DNA of 64,000 bases, taken from contig WELA01012345.1 in assembly GCA_009602735.1 (NCBI GenBank), forward strand, positions 795,879 to 859,878, in the 5' to 3' direction. The position numbers were made by a program, and so were the translations under genes. This document shows positions 11,282-22,880 of the stretch, piece by piece; the stretch's first letter is position 1; every line of letters begins with the position of its first letter. Source of the stretch: Mesotaenium endlicherianum. Its lineage: Eukaryota; Streptophyta; Zygnematophyceae; Zygnematales; Mesotaeniaceae. The notes under the pieces were generated by a model, which was not told the DNA's origin, did not search any database, and was given only the letters and a program-made list of their open reading frames with translations.

Positions 11282-12354
11282 CACGTGGAGCTGTGGGGAG
11301 AGGCAAGGAAAGAGGGGGAGGGCAAGGGGGACGGGGTGCTTGGGGGGGTGGGCTATTGGGAAATAGAACCGAGGGAGCTGCTGTTGTTGTAGTTACAAAT
11401 GTTGAGGTGAGTTTTAGGGGAAGAATGGGCTCTCTTTACAGGGGCGCTGGGAGGGGGAAGCGAGGGGGGTGGCAAGGACCTTTGCAAGGGGAGTATTTGC
11501 GAGCTTGGGGAAGAGTCATCGTGAGGGGGAGAAGAGGGAGGAGGAGAATGTGGAGAGGGCCTCCCAAGAGCGAGAGCAGCAGCAACTGGTGATTATTGTC
11601 CTTCGAGGCTGCTTGTATAGTCGCAGGTTTTCCCATTTTGACAGGTTGGTATGCGTGCATGCATGTGTGCGTGTGCTTGTGCATGTTCATGTGCATGGGC
11701 GTACGTCTATCTCGGTCACCTTATATCTCCTTGTTGCACTTTTTGCTTTCAAGATCACCGGGTGGTAGGAGCACACAAGCGCACACCCATGTGCTGATTC
11801 AAACCATTACTCTTCAGTGTTTGGAACTGACGTGAGATTCTATCGCACCTACGATTATGGTCAAGATTTTGTGGCACCAACTAATTCATAATAGGTGAAC
11901 TTATTGCACGTGTGCGCATTTCACATTAATCAATAAGTTACCAACGATGTTTGATTTTTCTGTATGGTTGTAGTAGATCGCTCACTTGACATCATTTTGT
12001 GTAGTGATCATTTATCATCAATTCGCTGTAAAGAAGTTGGATGTTTGAGGACATTTTCAAAAATCAAACAAATACTTTTTTTCGCACGTGCAACGTCAAG
12101 CTATTATTGTATCGAAGCACACTTGATATCGAAGCAATTTCTAACAAATAATCTTTTGGAGCCTCTTGTGCTGCTGATCCGTGACCTCTACTTGATTCAA
12201 TATTTGGATGATGAAATACTTATTGATAAGTGCTATTTTGTCACGGCCGCAAGTGTAACAATTGAGAGCATGACTAATCACGGTATGCCTCGACACGATC
12301 AGGAAAGTTGACAAAGACTTTGTGCAAATAACGATCTCATTCTTGTCGTACATG
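11282..12354. other. G-rich then AT-rich spacer, no gene recognised
   Basis: The first 300 bases are purine-rich. A GT-alternating simple stretch lies near 11645-11705. The remainder is AT-rich. The 149-codon frame starting at 11143 begins inside the LTR of element A and runs into the purine-rich DNA, so it is not a credible gene. Confidence 0.5.
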
Positions 12355-12855
12355 TGCTTCTTGTCGTAACAGTGACCGTCGGCGGACGCTAGACATCGAC
12401 ACACCTAACCTAAGCAAGTGCGGAAATAGCAGGGTCAGGACATAGGGAGGAGTGACTCCAGGAACCGGACGAGGACTGGCATATCTACGTGCTATGGGTA
12501 AAAACCCCCCCCTTAAAGGGGAAAAAGCCCACAGTTATGAGCTGTAAATGGAGAAGAATACGAGAAGTCTGAACTGCGCACTAATGAGCACTAATGGGCA
12601 ACTGAGCAGCTACTAAGAGCTAACTAAAGAGCAAAGAATGGGCTATGAAAACCAGGAAGCTCCACGAAGAGCGTCCGCAATAGCAGGCGTCAGCATCTGA
12701 GGCGGGAGGCTTCGCGAATCGTGGAGCAGAGACTCCAGCCACCATGAAAGGGGAGGGTGACCTGCAACAACAAATAGACGAAGGCAAACAACAAACAACC
12801 GCATACGAAAAGACGCAGCGGAAATATGCAAAGGGAAGGAAGTAATGAGGGGGTC
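12355..12855 (-). repeat. 3'-terminal region of element B
   Basis: Shares the order of several blocks with 42657-43400. These include a C-run near 12506 (compare 42798), a CCCACAG..AGCTGTAAATG block, and a GAGCAACTACTAAG-like block. It lies downstream of the PHD-finger coding end and probably contains the 3' untranslated part and 3' LTR. The LTR edges could not be determined without the matching 5' copy. Confidence 0.5.
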
Positions 12856-13155
12856 CTAAGCTAGAGGTGGGGGTCTGCACGAAGGGCAGAACCAATCACC
12901 TTCAGGAACTTTAAGTAAAGGTGGAGACAAACAAGCCAAGTGCCAACCAGCATTACAACCATCGCACAACAGCATAGAAGCGGGGTAACGACTAGAACCA
13001 CACCTCTGACAGGGGTGGTTAGCTGGGACAGTGGCACGCAACGGGTTGACTTTGTGAACGATATTAGGTAAGTGACAGGGTGCACAATTCTTCATGTTCC
13101 CATCGAACTTCTCAAGCGTAAGGACCTCATTAGGACTGACTGTGCGCACACGCAA
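12856..13155 (-). pseudogene. C-terminal integrase tail with PHD finger, element B
   Basis: The frame carries the gypsy integrase tail (NCAPCHLP block), then a clean C4HC3 PHD zinc finger: CQRC, CDGC, WHLAC, then GDWFCPSC. PHD fingers usually bind histone H3 tails, reading H3K4 methylation state. Here the finger occupies the position where chromoviruses carry a chromodomain, so a role in guiding integration is a reasonable inference. Sister copies carry the same domain at 43412-43640 and about 43800-44000. Frame end and composition fit the end of pol. Confidence in the PHD fold is high, its ligand is unknown. Confidence 0.85.
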
Positions 13156-13699
13156 AATCTAGGTCCAGCACGGACGTCGAGGGTATCCAGCATCTCCGAT
13201 GCAAATAGAAATAATTGCCAACCTCAAACTTGACCATGCGTGGCTTGTTCGCCTCGCTACGCAGACAAGCATAATGGAGGGTGTCCCGGTGCTGAGCAGT
13301 GAGCAAGTTATCCATGGCAATAGGCATGTGCTTAAGGAACAAGGCAGCCCTCTCATCAAGGAGGGTCAATAGCATATCATGATCACCAGTGTGGATGGGG
13401 ATGGTAACACGACGACGAATAGCAGAGGGAAGAAGGTATTCTTGGCCATAGAGGAGGAACTAAGGGGAGTACGAACGCAAGAAGGCTTGGTTGCTGAAGT
13501 TGTAACCTATGGCAAGTCATGGAATGCGTACATCCCAGTCAGACACATCACACGTGAGGGCATACTTACGCAGGCTACGCTTGACTGTTTGGACTATTCG
13601 TTCAGCAAGCCCATGAGCCTGAGGGTGGTCTTGGGAGGTAGTGCAATGATCAATAAACGACTTATCCAGCAACTCAACCAAATCACTCTGAAAATCTAA

Positions 13700-14247
13700 C
13701 CCTTGATTAGTGAGAACCTCAGCACACGCCCCATAGCAACATAGAACACGCTCAGTGAATGGTCAAGCGATGTAGGCACTGGAATTATCAGGAATACTAA
13801 CCAACTCGATCCACTTCGTGAGATGCTCAATCATGACAAGAACGTAGCGCATACCACACGTAGAGAGGGGTAAGGACCCAGCCAAATCCAACGACCATCG
13901 ATAGAAAAGCCCACGCAAGGGAAGAGGATTACGAACGGACGGGAGTGCGTTGAAAGTGTTCTTAACGCGGTCACAAGACGTGCAGGAACGAACAAAATTG
14001 CTGACCTGAGCGACCAAACCCTCCCACCAAAATTTGGTTTGCAGGAGAGAACTCGTGCATTTAACCCCGAAGTGCCCAGACTCTTCATGGATCTTGCGAA
14101 TAAGAGGTATGCGTTCAAGAGGGGGCGGAACGACTCAAGTATGATGAGAAAAGATACGTAACAAAGTCCCTTCACATGCTAGTGATATTGAACACAACGA
14201 CGCAAAATCCGGTCACGTTCACGCGAGAAGAGGGGGGAAGTCCAGGT
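13700..14247 (-). pseudogene. Integrase region of element B
   Basis: Minus-strand frames show the integrase zinc-binding CTSCDRVK motif, followed by the catalytic core segment FYRWSLDLAG and YVLVMIEHLTKWIE. These are typical of Ty3/gypsy integrases. The coding sequence is interrupted and spread over more than one frame. It lies between the RNase H part (14248-14702) and the PHD end. Confidence 0.8.
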
Positions 14248-14702
14248 CTAAGTGTGCAAATACTCCATCACAGCAGCATTGGACCACACATCAGGCACCG
14301 CACGCGGGAGAACAGTTGGACTGACCGCACACGCGCCTATAGGGGTAGGGAGAAGACCGAGGTAATATGCAGCATGCCAGGCTGGCAGAATATGTTCCTG
14401 TTGACTAGACGCAAAACAAGCCCCGGTGAGATCAATGTCCGAGGGGTCAGGGTTGCGACTGAGGTTATCTGCATCCTGGTTACTTAACCCAGCCTTATGT
14501 TCAATGGTGAAATCGTACTCTTGAAGTACGAGAGCCCATCGTGCGTGTTTACCCGTGAGTTTTTGGTTAGTCATCAGCCATTTGAAGGGGTTGGTGATCA
14601 ATGATGAGAGTGAAATGAGTGCCATAGAGGTATGGGCAAAAGTGCACCACAACCAAAACTGCAGCCAAACATTCCCCTTCATATGAACTGTAATTTTGTT
14701 TG
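14248..14702 (-). pseudogene. RNase H to integrase linker of element B
   Basis: Recognisable RNase H/tether motifs are LTGKHARWALVLQEYDF and HKAGLSNQDADNLSR, matching the gypsy block LTGKYARWALILQEY...DADGLSRN seen in element C. It ends beside the 5-bp sequence GCAGA (14703-14707), which is one target-duplication copy of the solo LTR next to it. Confidence 0.8.
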
Positions 14703-14707
14703 GCAGA

Positions 14708-14868
14708 TGTAAGGTTATGAAAGTGTAGTTTGTTTCTTTCTAGTATTTTATATGCATAGAGTGTAATTTTAGAAGAACTTTGGCCTTTATTTTAAGTCAT
14801 TTGGACAAGTATTGAGATAGTTATGAATTTTGGAAGTTTTTAGTGAGTTTTTAATATCACAGATTCAG
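14708..14868 (+). repeat. Solo LTR (element A family), first part
   Basis: Matches the first ~160 bp of the element A LTR (TGTAAGGTTATGAAAG...). It is preceded by GCAGA at 14703-14707. It stops abruptly where coding sequence of element B begins in the plus orientation. The remaining part of an LTR of the same family lies inverted at 19227-19762. Confidence 0.88.
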
Positions 14869-16907
14869 CAATTGGCTGCGATGCAAGCTGGTATGCAGGA
14901 CATGCATCGTCGCGTGGAGTTGCAACCTGATCCTGTTACTGCTCAGTTCGTTGGCTTGCACACTCTCCCACCTCATGAATCTGGACCCCCTCATCATTCC
15001 TGGTTCCCCCGACCCCCAGACAGCGCATATAATGTGACCGAGGAGGAGGACGGGGAACAAGCCGTAGGTGTCCATGCCGTTGACAGTCGCCGTGTGGCGG
15101 CCCATGAGGCACCTGCCGCACCGGCTGTGGGTCCAGACCACGGGCAAAGTGTTGCGCAGTCGGCCCAGCTCTCGCGGTCGTACGATCTCTTTGAGGCACA
15201 CGATACTCTAGGAATTGCTCACGCTTGGTTGCCCGTACCCGTTCAGGATGCGCTAGCTTGCTCGGATGATGCAGGTACCTTGATCATCCTCCTTGACGAC
15301 GTTCCCGCAGTCCAGCTGCAGGCCAAGCTGGTGTGCGACAACCTGCGTGCGGCGGCGGCTTCTGTCAAGCGTGATTTGCTGTTGCCTCCTTCGTATGCGC
15401 AAGTGGTGGCGGACCTACCTCACCTTTCTAGCCCGCTACGACCGGCAACCCCGCCTCCTGCCCATCCAGGCCCCCTTCCTACAACATTGGTGGTGGTGAA
15501 GGCGGACGCAGCTTCGGCAGTCCCCACCTCGGCGGACCCTGTGGTCGTCCCTACCATTCGCGCTGATGCCGAGGTGGTTTTGAGTCCTCCCGGGGAATTA
15601 CTGCAGTCGATTGCTGGGCATAATTACCCTACACAGTCACCTCTTGCATCGGTCAGGTCACCTATGCCCGGCATGCTGAGGAGTTCCTCCCTTCTGCGGG
15701 TCAGGGGTTGAGTGATCCCGACCAGTTATTGCCTTGTCCTGCTCTTACGGCTCTCGCTCCAATTTTTGTTATACCCCGTCTTGCACCGTTTATTCCTCCG
15801 CTTGCTTCTCAGTTGCAAGTCGGTGCACTGCTTCCTCCATCCTTATTCACCGTGTCTTCCGCTGCCCTCACGCAGGCGCAAGACGAGATCACGCGCGAGC
15901 TCCTCCGCCGGCGTCCGCGGGCCGTCGCTCCACCGGTGCCCGCTCCTCACGTGTCTCCGGCAACCTCTACCAGCCGTCCACCGGTGCCACCCCTGGCCGC
16001 TTGCCTCGTTGGGTCTTCCCCATCGTCGGCAACGGCGTCGTTGCCAGGTGGACTGTCCCCTGCTGCTCCGTCCTTCACCCCTTCTCCATTGCAGGGCCCG
16101 TTTCCATGCAGGCTAGTCCCGTCTCCTTCTTTCCTCACCCCTCTCAAACGGCAGCGTGCAGTGCCTCGTAATGTCATGCTTGACAACCAACATGCCTGTC
16201 TCCTTATTGCCGATCTTGCCCTGCGTGTGGTCATTCTTGATACGGGTGCTCAGCGGGTCCTCTTGGGTGCCGTCATGTGTCAACACCTTAACATTACTGC
16301 TGCCGATCTCGGGCCTTGTCCCAACCCCGTCTCTACCACCATGTCCTCTTTCAACCACACCGTATACCAAACCCGTCGTTGCATTCCTACAACTCTCAAT
16401 GACCACACTCCTGTCGCTGTCACCCTCTACGCCCAATGCATGGTCACCGAGTCCACCGCTTATGATATCCTCTTGGGTCAGGAATTGAACTTACTCATTG
16501 GGCTCACCATTGACTTGTGGCAAGGTATCGCTACGTATAGGGTTGACTTTGGAACTCTGGGTCACCATCTGGGTTACCTTCCTCTCATCCTTACCCATAC
16601 TCCTTTTTCCCTCGCGTGCCCCGTGGCCGCGGCTTTCACAATTACCATCCATAATTTTAGTCCCCGTGACCTCACCGATCCTTCCTACCTCCTCCTTCAC
16701 GACATTGAATCGGATCCTCTTCCTGCATGTTCTGCTCAACCAATCTTACCCTCCCCGTTACCACCCTACACTATCCCTTTCGCTACCCTCCAGCAGATCC
16801 ACGCAACCTTACACTGTCCCTCTCCTCCTCCTGTTGCCTCCATTTCTGTCCCTTCCACTGTCCCTCCCACACCCTCTTTCCCCGTTGTTACTTCACCCAT
16901 TCCTTAG
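14869..16907 (+). pseudogene. Gag C-terminal linker and aspartic protease, element B
   Basis: Two long plus-strand frames (to 15711 and 15708-16907) carry a Pro/Ala-rich linker with WFPRPPDSAY, RRVAAHE, LLLPPSYAQVVADLP and then VPRNVMLDNQHACLL. After these comes a retropepsin-type protease with the active-site motif VILDTGAQ near 16239, and a downstream ILLGQELN. The same linker blocks occur in the partial element at 62473-63946. Interrupted copy. The orientation is opposite to the flanking gag and integrase parts. Confidence 0.8.
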
Positions 16908-17925
16908 CTGCCTCCCCCCCAGGGGATTACAGTGTTCGACTTATTTGCAGGGGTGTCCTCTACAGTCGCTGGTCTCCTGCAGAGTGGACACCGTATTGCC
17001 CACTACTATTACTGCAATGTTGATCCTGTTGCCCGCCTTGCTAGTCCGACACACCTGGCTGCTTTTCACCTTGCCTTTCCCACGTTGCTCCCTAAATTGG
17101 CCTATCACACAGCCTATTCCGTGTTGCCTTAGGATATTTGTCTCCTCCAGCAGGATCACTTGCTTGCCGTAGGTCCCGTCCATCTTGTCGTCGGCGGCTG
17201 GGAGTGTCAGGGTCATTCTCGAGCTGGTAGTGGCCAGGGGCTTGCCAATCACCGTTCCCAATTATTCTTTGAGCTTATTTGTGTCTTAGGTTTCCTTCAG
17301 GCTTCCCAGTTCCCTTCGCCTGCTTACCTGCTCAAAAATGTTAACTCCTCGGATGATGATCGGGCACACATCCGTGCTAATTTCCTCACCATCACCTCCA
17401 TTTTGGGGCCGGGCGTTACCCTCACGCCGCAACCGTTGGGTCTTACGCCCACCGTTCGCGGGTGTTTTGGCAAAGCCTTATGCCTCCCACTACACTCAAG
17501 CCTATCCTTCACCACGTCCACTCGCATCCTCCTTGCATCGCCGTTATCTCTATCCTGGCCCCTCATTGTTGCCCCATGGAAGTCAGTTGTCCAGACCACT
17601 CTTCTTTCTGTCAAGTCAATTTTCCCGGTCATCCCCGGGCCGCGTTCCCCACTCTCGTCAGCCGTCCTCACTCGTTTGCAATCCGTCACTATGGGCCTGG
17701 CATGTTGTTTGATTCCCACACACACCAGTATGTCGAGCCTTCCGCGTCCGAACGCGAGCTTATTCTCGGTTTTTTTCCCCACGCCACTGCCTCTCCTTCC
17801 CTCTCTGACGCTCAGCGGTGCCAGCTCCTCGGTCGGGTCATGGATATTCATGCTTTCACGTGGCTTTTCTTTGTCCTCCCCGTCCTCAATGCTTGGCTTC
17901 CTGACTTTTTCCTCCAGGGGGGGGG
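16908..17925 (+). pseudogene. Cytosine-5 DNA methyltransferase domain, element B
   Basis: Frames directly after the protease show C5-DNMT motifs in the expected order: motif I VFDLFAGVSSTVAG, a cofactor-binding CNVDPVA, motif IV VVGGWECQGHSRAG with the catalytic Cys, a KNVN motif VI relative, YAHRSRVFW (motif VIII type), and a C-terminal block EPSASERELILGFFPHAT with QRCQLLGR (motifs IX-X). The enzyme family transfers methyl groups from S-adenosylmethionine to cytosine C5. Its place between protease and RT, repeated in element C, shows it is a regular part of this lineage. The copy is broken in a few places and ends next to an assembly gap. Confidence 0.82.
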
Positions 17926-17931
17926 GGGGGG

Positions 17932-17966
17932 NNNNNNNNNNNNNNNNNNNNNNNNNNNNNNNNNNN
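17932..17966. other. Assembly gap (35 N) within G runs
   Basis: A run of N flanked on both sides by runs of 12-14 G. Probably a poly-G stretch that failed in sequencing or joining. The true length is unknown. Other single N positions are 8527 and 59142. Confidence 0.95.
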
Positions 17967-18059
17967 GGGGGGGGGGGGGGAGGTTCCGTCAAAAATTTCA
18001 ACGCCTGCATAGCAGTTACACTTCCCAGAACTCTCATTTGATACTTCTGCATCCAAACC

Positions 18060-19226
18060 TAAGGATGGGTGGGATCTGGATACACAATTAACTAAGGAGA
18101 AAACCCTACAGTTCACTAACATGCTTGAACAAAATGAGGCTTGTTTTGCACGGTCGATCGTGGATTTAGGAAGGTGTACAATATCTCAATTCACCATCAA
18201 TCTCACTACTACAAAATCGGTATTTCTGAGGGATTATCGGCACGCTAAAGTGGAACATGATATTATGCGAGAGAAAGTTACTGAGTTGTTAAAGGTTGAT
18301 ATGATTGAGGAGTCTATGTCGGATTTCGCAGCTCCCACTGTTATGCCTGCTAAGAAGGACGCAATGGGTAATTATACAGAGAAACGTATGTGTGGGAATT
18401 ATTGAGGACTTAATGCTGTCACGAAGTTGGATCGCTATCCCATGCCTGTACCTGCGGATATCTTTGATGTCCTTGAGGATGCTACTATCTTCAGTGTGTT
18501 TGACCTGCGTCAGGGGTTTAACCAGATCCTTATTGATTCCAAGGATAAACATAAGACTGCATTTTGGACAAACCGTCGTCTGTGCCAGTGGAAGGTCATG
18601 CCATTTGGGTTATAGAACGCCCCTGCTCGTTTCCAGCGTATTATGGATTGAGTGCTTAGTGGGTTGCCTTTTGCTCGCTGTTACATCAATGATGTGCTCA
18701 TCTTTAGTCATACTATAGAGGAACACTTGACACACGTTGAACAAGTCTTGCAATGCTTGAGGTCTGCGGGCTTGAAGTGTCAACCAGGGAAATGTAAGAT
18801 CGCAACCCTTTCAGTTCCTTACCTTGGTCACCATATTGTTCCTTGGGGGTTAACATCGCAACAAGTTAAGGTCGATGCTATTCGACGACTACCAGTCCCG
18901 ACTGATGTGTCTAGGTTGAGGGCCTACATGGGGATTATTGGGTATTACCGTCGTTTTTGCCCTAATTTTAGTGCGATTGCTGCTCCTTTGAACGAACTCC
19001 TAAAGAAGGACGTGCCTTGGAAATGGACTGGAGAACGTCAGGTAGCTTTGGACAACTTGAAGGTTCTCCTCTCCTCTGCTCCTATCTTGCACAGGCCGAA
19101 CTATAGTAAGCCGTTTACCCTTCACACTAATTGGAGTCATCTTGGGTTGGGGGTTGTGCTTGCTCAGGAGGATGAGGAAGGTCACGAATATGTTGTTGCT
19201 TATGCCAGCCGTAATAACAACTCTGC
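18060..19226 (+). pseudogene. Reverse transcriptase and RNase H, element B
   Basis: Plus-strand frames show the gypsy RT order: APTVMPAKKDAMGNY, LDRYPMPVPADIFD, FSVFDLRQGFNQI, KVMPFGL, then SGLPFARCYINDVLIFS (the YxDD-region), LRAYMGIIGYYRRF, and an RNase H start GLGVVLAQ with VVAYASRNNNSAE. It ends at the target-duplication base pair next to the inverted LTR part (19222-19226). Interrupted by several breaks. The N gap precedes it. Confidence 0.85.
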
Positions 19227-19762
19227 TGAAAGGGGGAAGAGTGCGGGGAGTGCACCCATACACACTCACGCACCCTCACCCGCGAGTGGAAGCGTGCACG
19301 AGGACCTTTCCTAGTTGCATACACAAGGTGGAGTGGCCTGGTGGTATGCCACCCTTGCAAGAGTTAGAGGGCTACATGAGAGAGGAGTGGAAAAGAACTC
19401 ACTTTATTAAGAAAAGTCGTGTACAAGATACGAAGGTTAGACTAGAATAAGCCCCCTCTACTTCCTTGTGCTTCCCATTTATCCTTTAACTCTAAGTGTC
19501 CTCTCTAGCAAGGTACCTCCAGAACCTTCTCCTATGGCTCCTTCCATGTACTTGACCTTGCCTAGTTGGACAAGCTAGCACACTCACACGCACACAATCA
19601 CACTCTAGAATATTCTACTACACAATCCACTAACTCCTCACGGAGTTTCTAGAAATTCCACGATCACTTTGGCACTCTACGTGATTGTACGTACTTTCTG
19701 GAACCCTCATGTTTCAATGTCCTACTTCCTGGACTCCAACCGAAATTTTCGTCACTAGACCT
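19227..19762 (-). repeat. Solo LTR (element A family), second part, inverted
   Basis: Reverse complement of roughly the last 545 bp of the element A LTR, ending in the family's CCCTTTCA. Next to it lies TCTGC (19222-19226), the complement of GCAGA at 14703-14707. The two parts together cover the LTR with only about 15 bases unaccounted for, so they derive from one solo LTR insertion. Confidence 0.88.
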
Positions 19763-21362
19763 GGGGTGTGGGGCTAGAATTAGGTGTAGGGTTAGGGCTA
19801 GGGTTAGGAATAGGGCTAGGGCTAGGGGTTAGAGTTTGGTCCTGGCACGGCAGCCTGATATGCGGCTGGATAGGAATTGGGAACAAGTGATGTAGGACCC
19901 CAAGACGGAGGGTATGGAGAGGGGTACCCCGCAAAACCCGATGGACCTGGGTGGAAACCAGCAAAGTACCAAAGGCAAAGGGCGGGGAAGCATAGTACGA
20001 GGGTACCTGGGCTGTCGGAGCACCACTGAGACTCATAGGGGGCACTGTGCCCTTCTGGGGCTTGAAGGACCACCCTGTTGGCGCCAAGTGAGAATGAAGG
20101 AGGAAACACTTCTCCACCAAGTGGCCCTCCTGACAACAGTAGTCGCATACGGGGACAACGCGCTTAGGGGCGACAGCCGGTCCCGCACCTATGACGGCGG
20201 CAGTGGTTGACGTAGCAGGTACCTGCACTGCGTGTATTCCCACTGCCCCACCCTTAGCAGGTCTACGCTTGGCTTGCGACGCCGCCTGCACCATCTCTAT
20301 CTGCTCAGCCCACCGACAAACCTTGTGCACACTCCGCTGGGGTATGGCGGTGAGGGCAAGCTGGTGGTTAAGGGCTTGAAACAGGGGAGCAGAGGCAAAG
20401 AAAGCACCAATGAACTTGATGCAAGCCTGGGTCACATCCACATACATGCCTATATCCTCTCTCAACTGCTGGAAACGCTCATAGGCCATGTTAGGAATCT
20501 TGCGCGCGGAGTGCACGATGTCCCTCAACTCATCCTGGCGGGAGCGAGTGTTAGCAGGGAAGTGCTGATGAAACATCTGCAGGAGTGTGTCAATGAAATC
20601 CAAAACTGCTCCAAGCGCAGAGCCGTGTAAGGGCAGAACAATGCCAAGCACTGCCTGTTGCTGGCGCTGCTGCGTGGATCAATTGTGGCAATCCGCCACG
20701 CATGCCGCAAGTTGTTCGACAAGAGTTGCGTACGTCGGCAGAGCGAGCTCATCCAATCCCGGTCTGACAGGGTCTCTTGCAGCCCCCCCAAGTCGTGCAA
20801 GTTCCCCACCCTCATCCCCAACCGGTCCCAGCCCAGCAGCCGCGACAACTACTGCCGCTGCTGCGGCGTCCAACCCAGCGAACATAACGGCTGCAGTAGC
20901 AGCAGCTGCAGCGGCCACCCGAGGATGGTCCGTAGGCAAGACCGGAGGGGCCTCGTCTATGGGAATAGGAATGGCACCAGGCACGACGTCCGGCATCGTC
21001 TGGATGATGTCAGCTCTAAACCTCTGGTAGAACAATAGCGCCTCTCCGTTGAGGAGTGAGGGTAGAGTGTTGAAAAACAAATTACGTGTGAGGTTTTGGT
21101 TACGAGCGCGCATCAGGGCCATCAAAGCATCAATCTTAGAGTCCAATGCAACGATAGACGTCCCATCTGAATGCCCGGTACAGGTCTGAGAAAGAAGCAT
21201 GGAAGTAGCCATCGTAGGAAACTCCTCAGAACCCAAAAGAAACCTCTTTCTTGAAGGCTCTAGCTCCTGTGCAAACATGCATCCATCGAGGAGGGACACG
21301 GGCTCGGCAGGAGGTGGTGCAACTAATGCAAGAATAAGAGCTAGGGGCACCCCAGGAAACAA
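19763..21362 (-). pseudogene. Gag of element B
   Basis: Two overlapping minus-strand frames. The upstream one (to 21362) has an Ala-rich N-terminus and a FYQRFRADIIQTMPD segment. The downstream one has capsid-like helices (LLQMFHQHFPANTRSRQDELRD, KIPNMAYERFQQLRED), then a CCHC zinc knuckle CDYCCQEGHLVEKC near 20080, then a Pro/Asn/Ser repeat tail. The tail's DNA looks telomere-like (TAGGG repeats at 19785-19835) but is coding repeat. Broken copy. Confidence 0.8.
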
Positions 21363-21665
21363 TTCAGGAATTAAAGAGGGTGACGTGCTAGGGGAATCTG
21401 GTCATCTTGAGGCTACGCCCCCAATCTCAGAGGGATGCAAGTCACCCTTAAAATTAGGAACGGGTGAATCACGCAGAAACTCTAGCTGGTACAGGTTACC
21501 GCTCCGAGTGCGTCCTGGCGTGTGCCGCATGCAACCTGCCAAAGGCAAAAAGCTGCGACCCACAAAACCTGAAGAGCAAGCTCAATAAGCAGTTGTAGCT
21601 GAGATGCCTAGAACGCCCGCGGACTCTTCTGCGCGTGTGGGGCCAGCAGCAGCAGCCGAAATAGA
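21363..21665 (-). other. Upstream end of element B, unresolved
   Basis: About 300 bases between the gag frame and the chromovirus 5' LTR. It is expected to hold the leader of element B, but no primer-binding site or LTR edge is recognisable. It ends with ATAGA (21661-21665), the likely target site of the chromovirus. Confidence 0.4.
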
Positions 21666-22384
21666 TGTAATGAATCAGAATATTGGTAGATATAATATTG
21701 TTTTATTTATAATAGTTAAATAAGTTAAGCCTGCTAAAATTTAGTTAACATTGAGTCAACTGGACTTTATAAAATAATTAGTTTAATGACTCAGCCGAGA
21801 GCGGCAGGCTGAAGTCAACTTAAGTCAGCTTACTGACACATTCTTTGACAGCCAGCTGACTTTCGTACTCGGTAGCAGCGAACTGCCTAGATATGCATTT
21901 AAGTGTGGTGTGCTAGATGAATGGCCAGATGACATCCTGAGGATGGACGGCGATTCGGGATGATGGGAGATGGCGGTGGATTTGGTTAACCGAGGTCCTA
22001 CCAACGTGGTTAACTCCCGGGTAGGCGGTGCCATTGCACTGGCCGTTGAACAGCAAACTCATTCACTTGTACATATGCTAGGTATTGCTCTCAAGTTCGG
22101 CATCGAGAAACGAGGCCAACTCTCTTGTACAGCTTACGAAGAGAGATCTGAATCCAAGGCGAGAAGCCATTGATACGCACTCTCTTCTAACCTTGCTTAT
22201 GTATGAGTTTACTGATTGCATTATTGATGCTAGTTTACTTACATTAGACTTGCGAGTATTGTCCACTGCTAGTGTGTTGTCTTTTGCTGTTGAATCAATT
22301 GACTGAAAATACCATAAAGATTACTTACTGATAGAAAGATCTTCATTAATTGTTAATCGCCTATTTGGTAAGCTGAATCATTCA
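21666..22384 (+). repeat. 5' LTR of the chromovirus
   Basis: 719 bp with TG...CA ends. Matched throughout by 30248-30967. Confidence 0.92.
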
Positions 22385-22385
22385 G

Positions 22386-22397
22386 TGGTATCGGAGC
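22386..22397 (+). other. Primer-binding site, initiator tRNA-Met
   Basis: TGGTATCGGAGC one base after the 5' LTR, identical to the PBS of element A. Confidence 0.8.
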
Positions 22398-22418
22398 AGT
22401 TATTACAGTCGCCTTTGT

Positions 22419-22831
22419 GTGGTAAGGACAAGGTCTCAAGCTAGCAACTCCCGAGACATGGAGAACCACGATAACGAGAATGTCAAAAATCAGGCTGAAA
22501 GCCATGTAGCGGGAACCCGTACCTATTATGAAGCAGTGGCAAATACTGCAGCTAGAGAGGCTGCAGATGAGGCAGCTGCTATTGCTGCAGTCGCAACACA
22601 GCAGACAGAGGAGGAGAGAGTCAGATTATAAGCCAAACGATTAGCAAAAGCTGCTGAAGATACAGAACGGAGGGAAGGACAGCCAGCGGACGAGCGCATT
22701 GTTGAAGAACTTATGGCAACAAGGGCCAATGTTTTGAACCCACCTCCAGTCAAGCAGTGTCCAATCAAGCACCTCCCAAAGGTTGAGAGAAAAGACCAGC
22801 AACAGTCAGTAATCCAATATACTGACTGAAA
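22419..22831 (+). pseudogene. Short gag-like N-terminal frame, chromovirus
   Basis: Starts 21 bases after the PBS with MVRTRSQAS, a start common in chromovirus gag. It continues as an Ala/Glu-rich helical segment. No capsid domain or zinc knuckle is visible before the protease, so the gag region is much shorter than usual for chromoviruses. Confidence 0.55.
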
Positions 22832-22880
22832 GGATGCTAGAAATAGTGAGTCGTCACTAGCTGCCTTCGTAGCAGGTATT

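Larger units (their letters stand above)
12355..21665 (-). mobile_element. Ty3/gypsy element B with DNMT and PHD finger (fossil)
   Basis: A gypsy-type element whose gag (19763-21362) and RNase H/integrase/PHD end (12856-14702) lie on the minus strand. The protease, DNMT and RT part (14869-19226) lies on the plus strand. A solo LTR of the element A family occupies both junctions, half at each. The domain content is gag with a zinc knuckle, aspartic protease, DNMT, RT, RNase H, integrase, and a C-terminal PHD finger. The last 500 bases (12355-12855) are alike in layout to 42657-43400, the end of a sister copy. The element is broken by many interruptions (at least half a dozen), so it is old. 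I could not fix its own LTR borders. The chromovirus at 21666 sits at its upstream end. Confidence 0.8.

Noticed and set aside
11143-11592. 149-codon plus-strand frame
   Set aside because: Starts inside the 3' LTR of element A and continues into purine-rich low-complexity DNA. A similar start occurs in the other LTR copy at 7237.
19785-19850. Telomere-like TAGGG repeats
   Set aside because: They are irregular (TAGGGT, TAGGGC, TAGGAA) and encode the Pro/Asn/Ser-rich tail of element B gag on the minus strand. No long perfect plant-type array is present.
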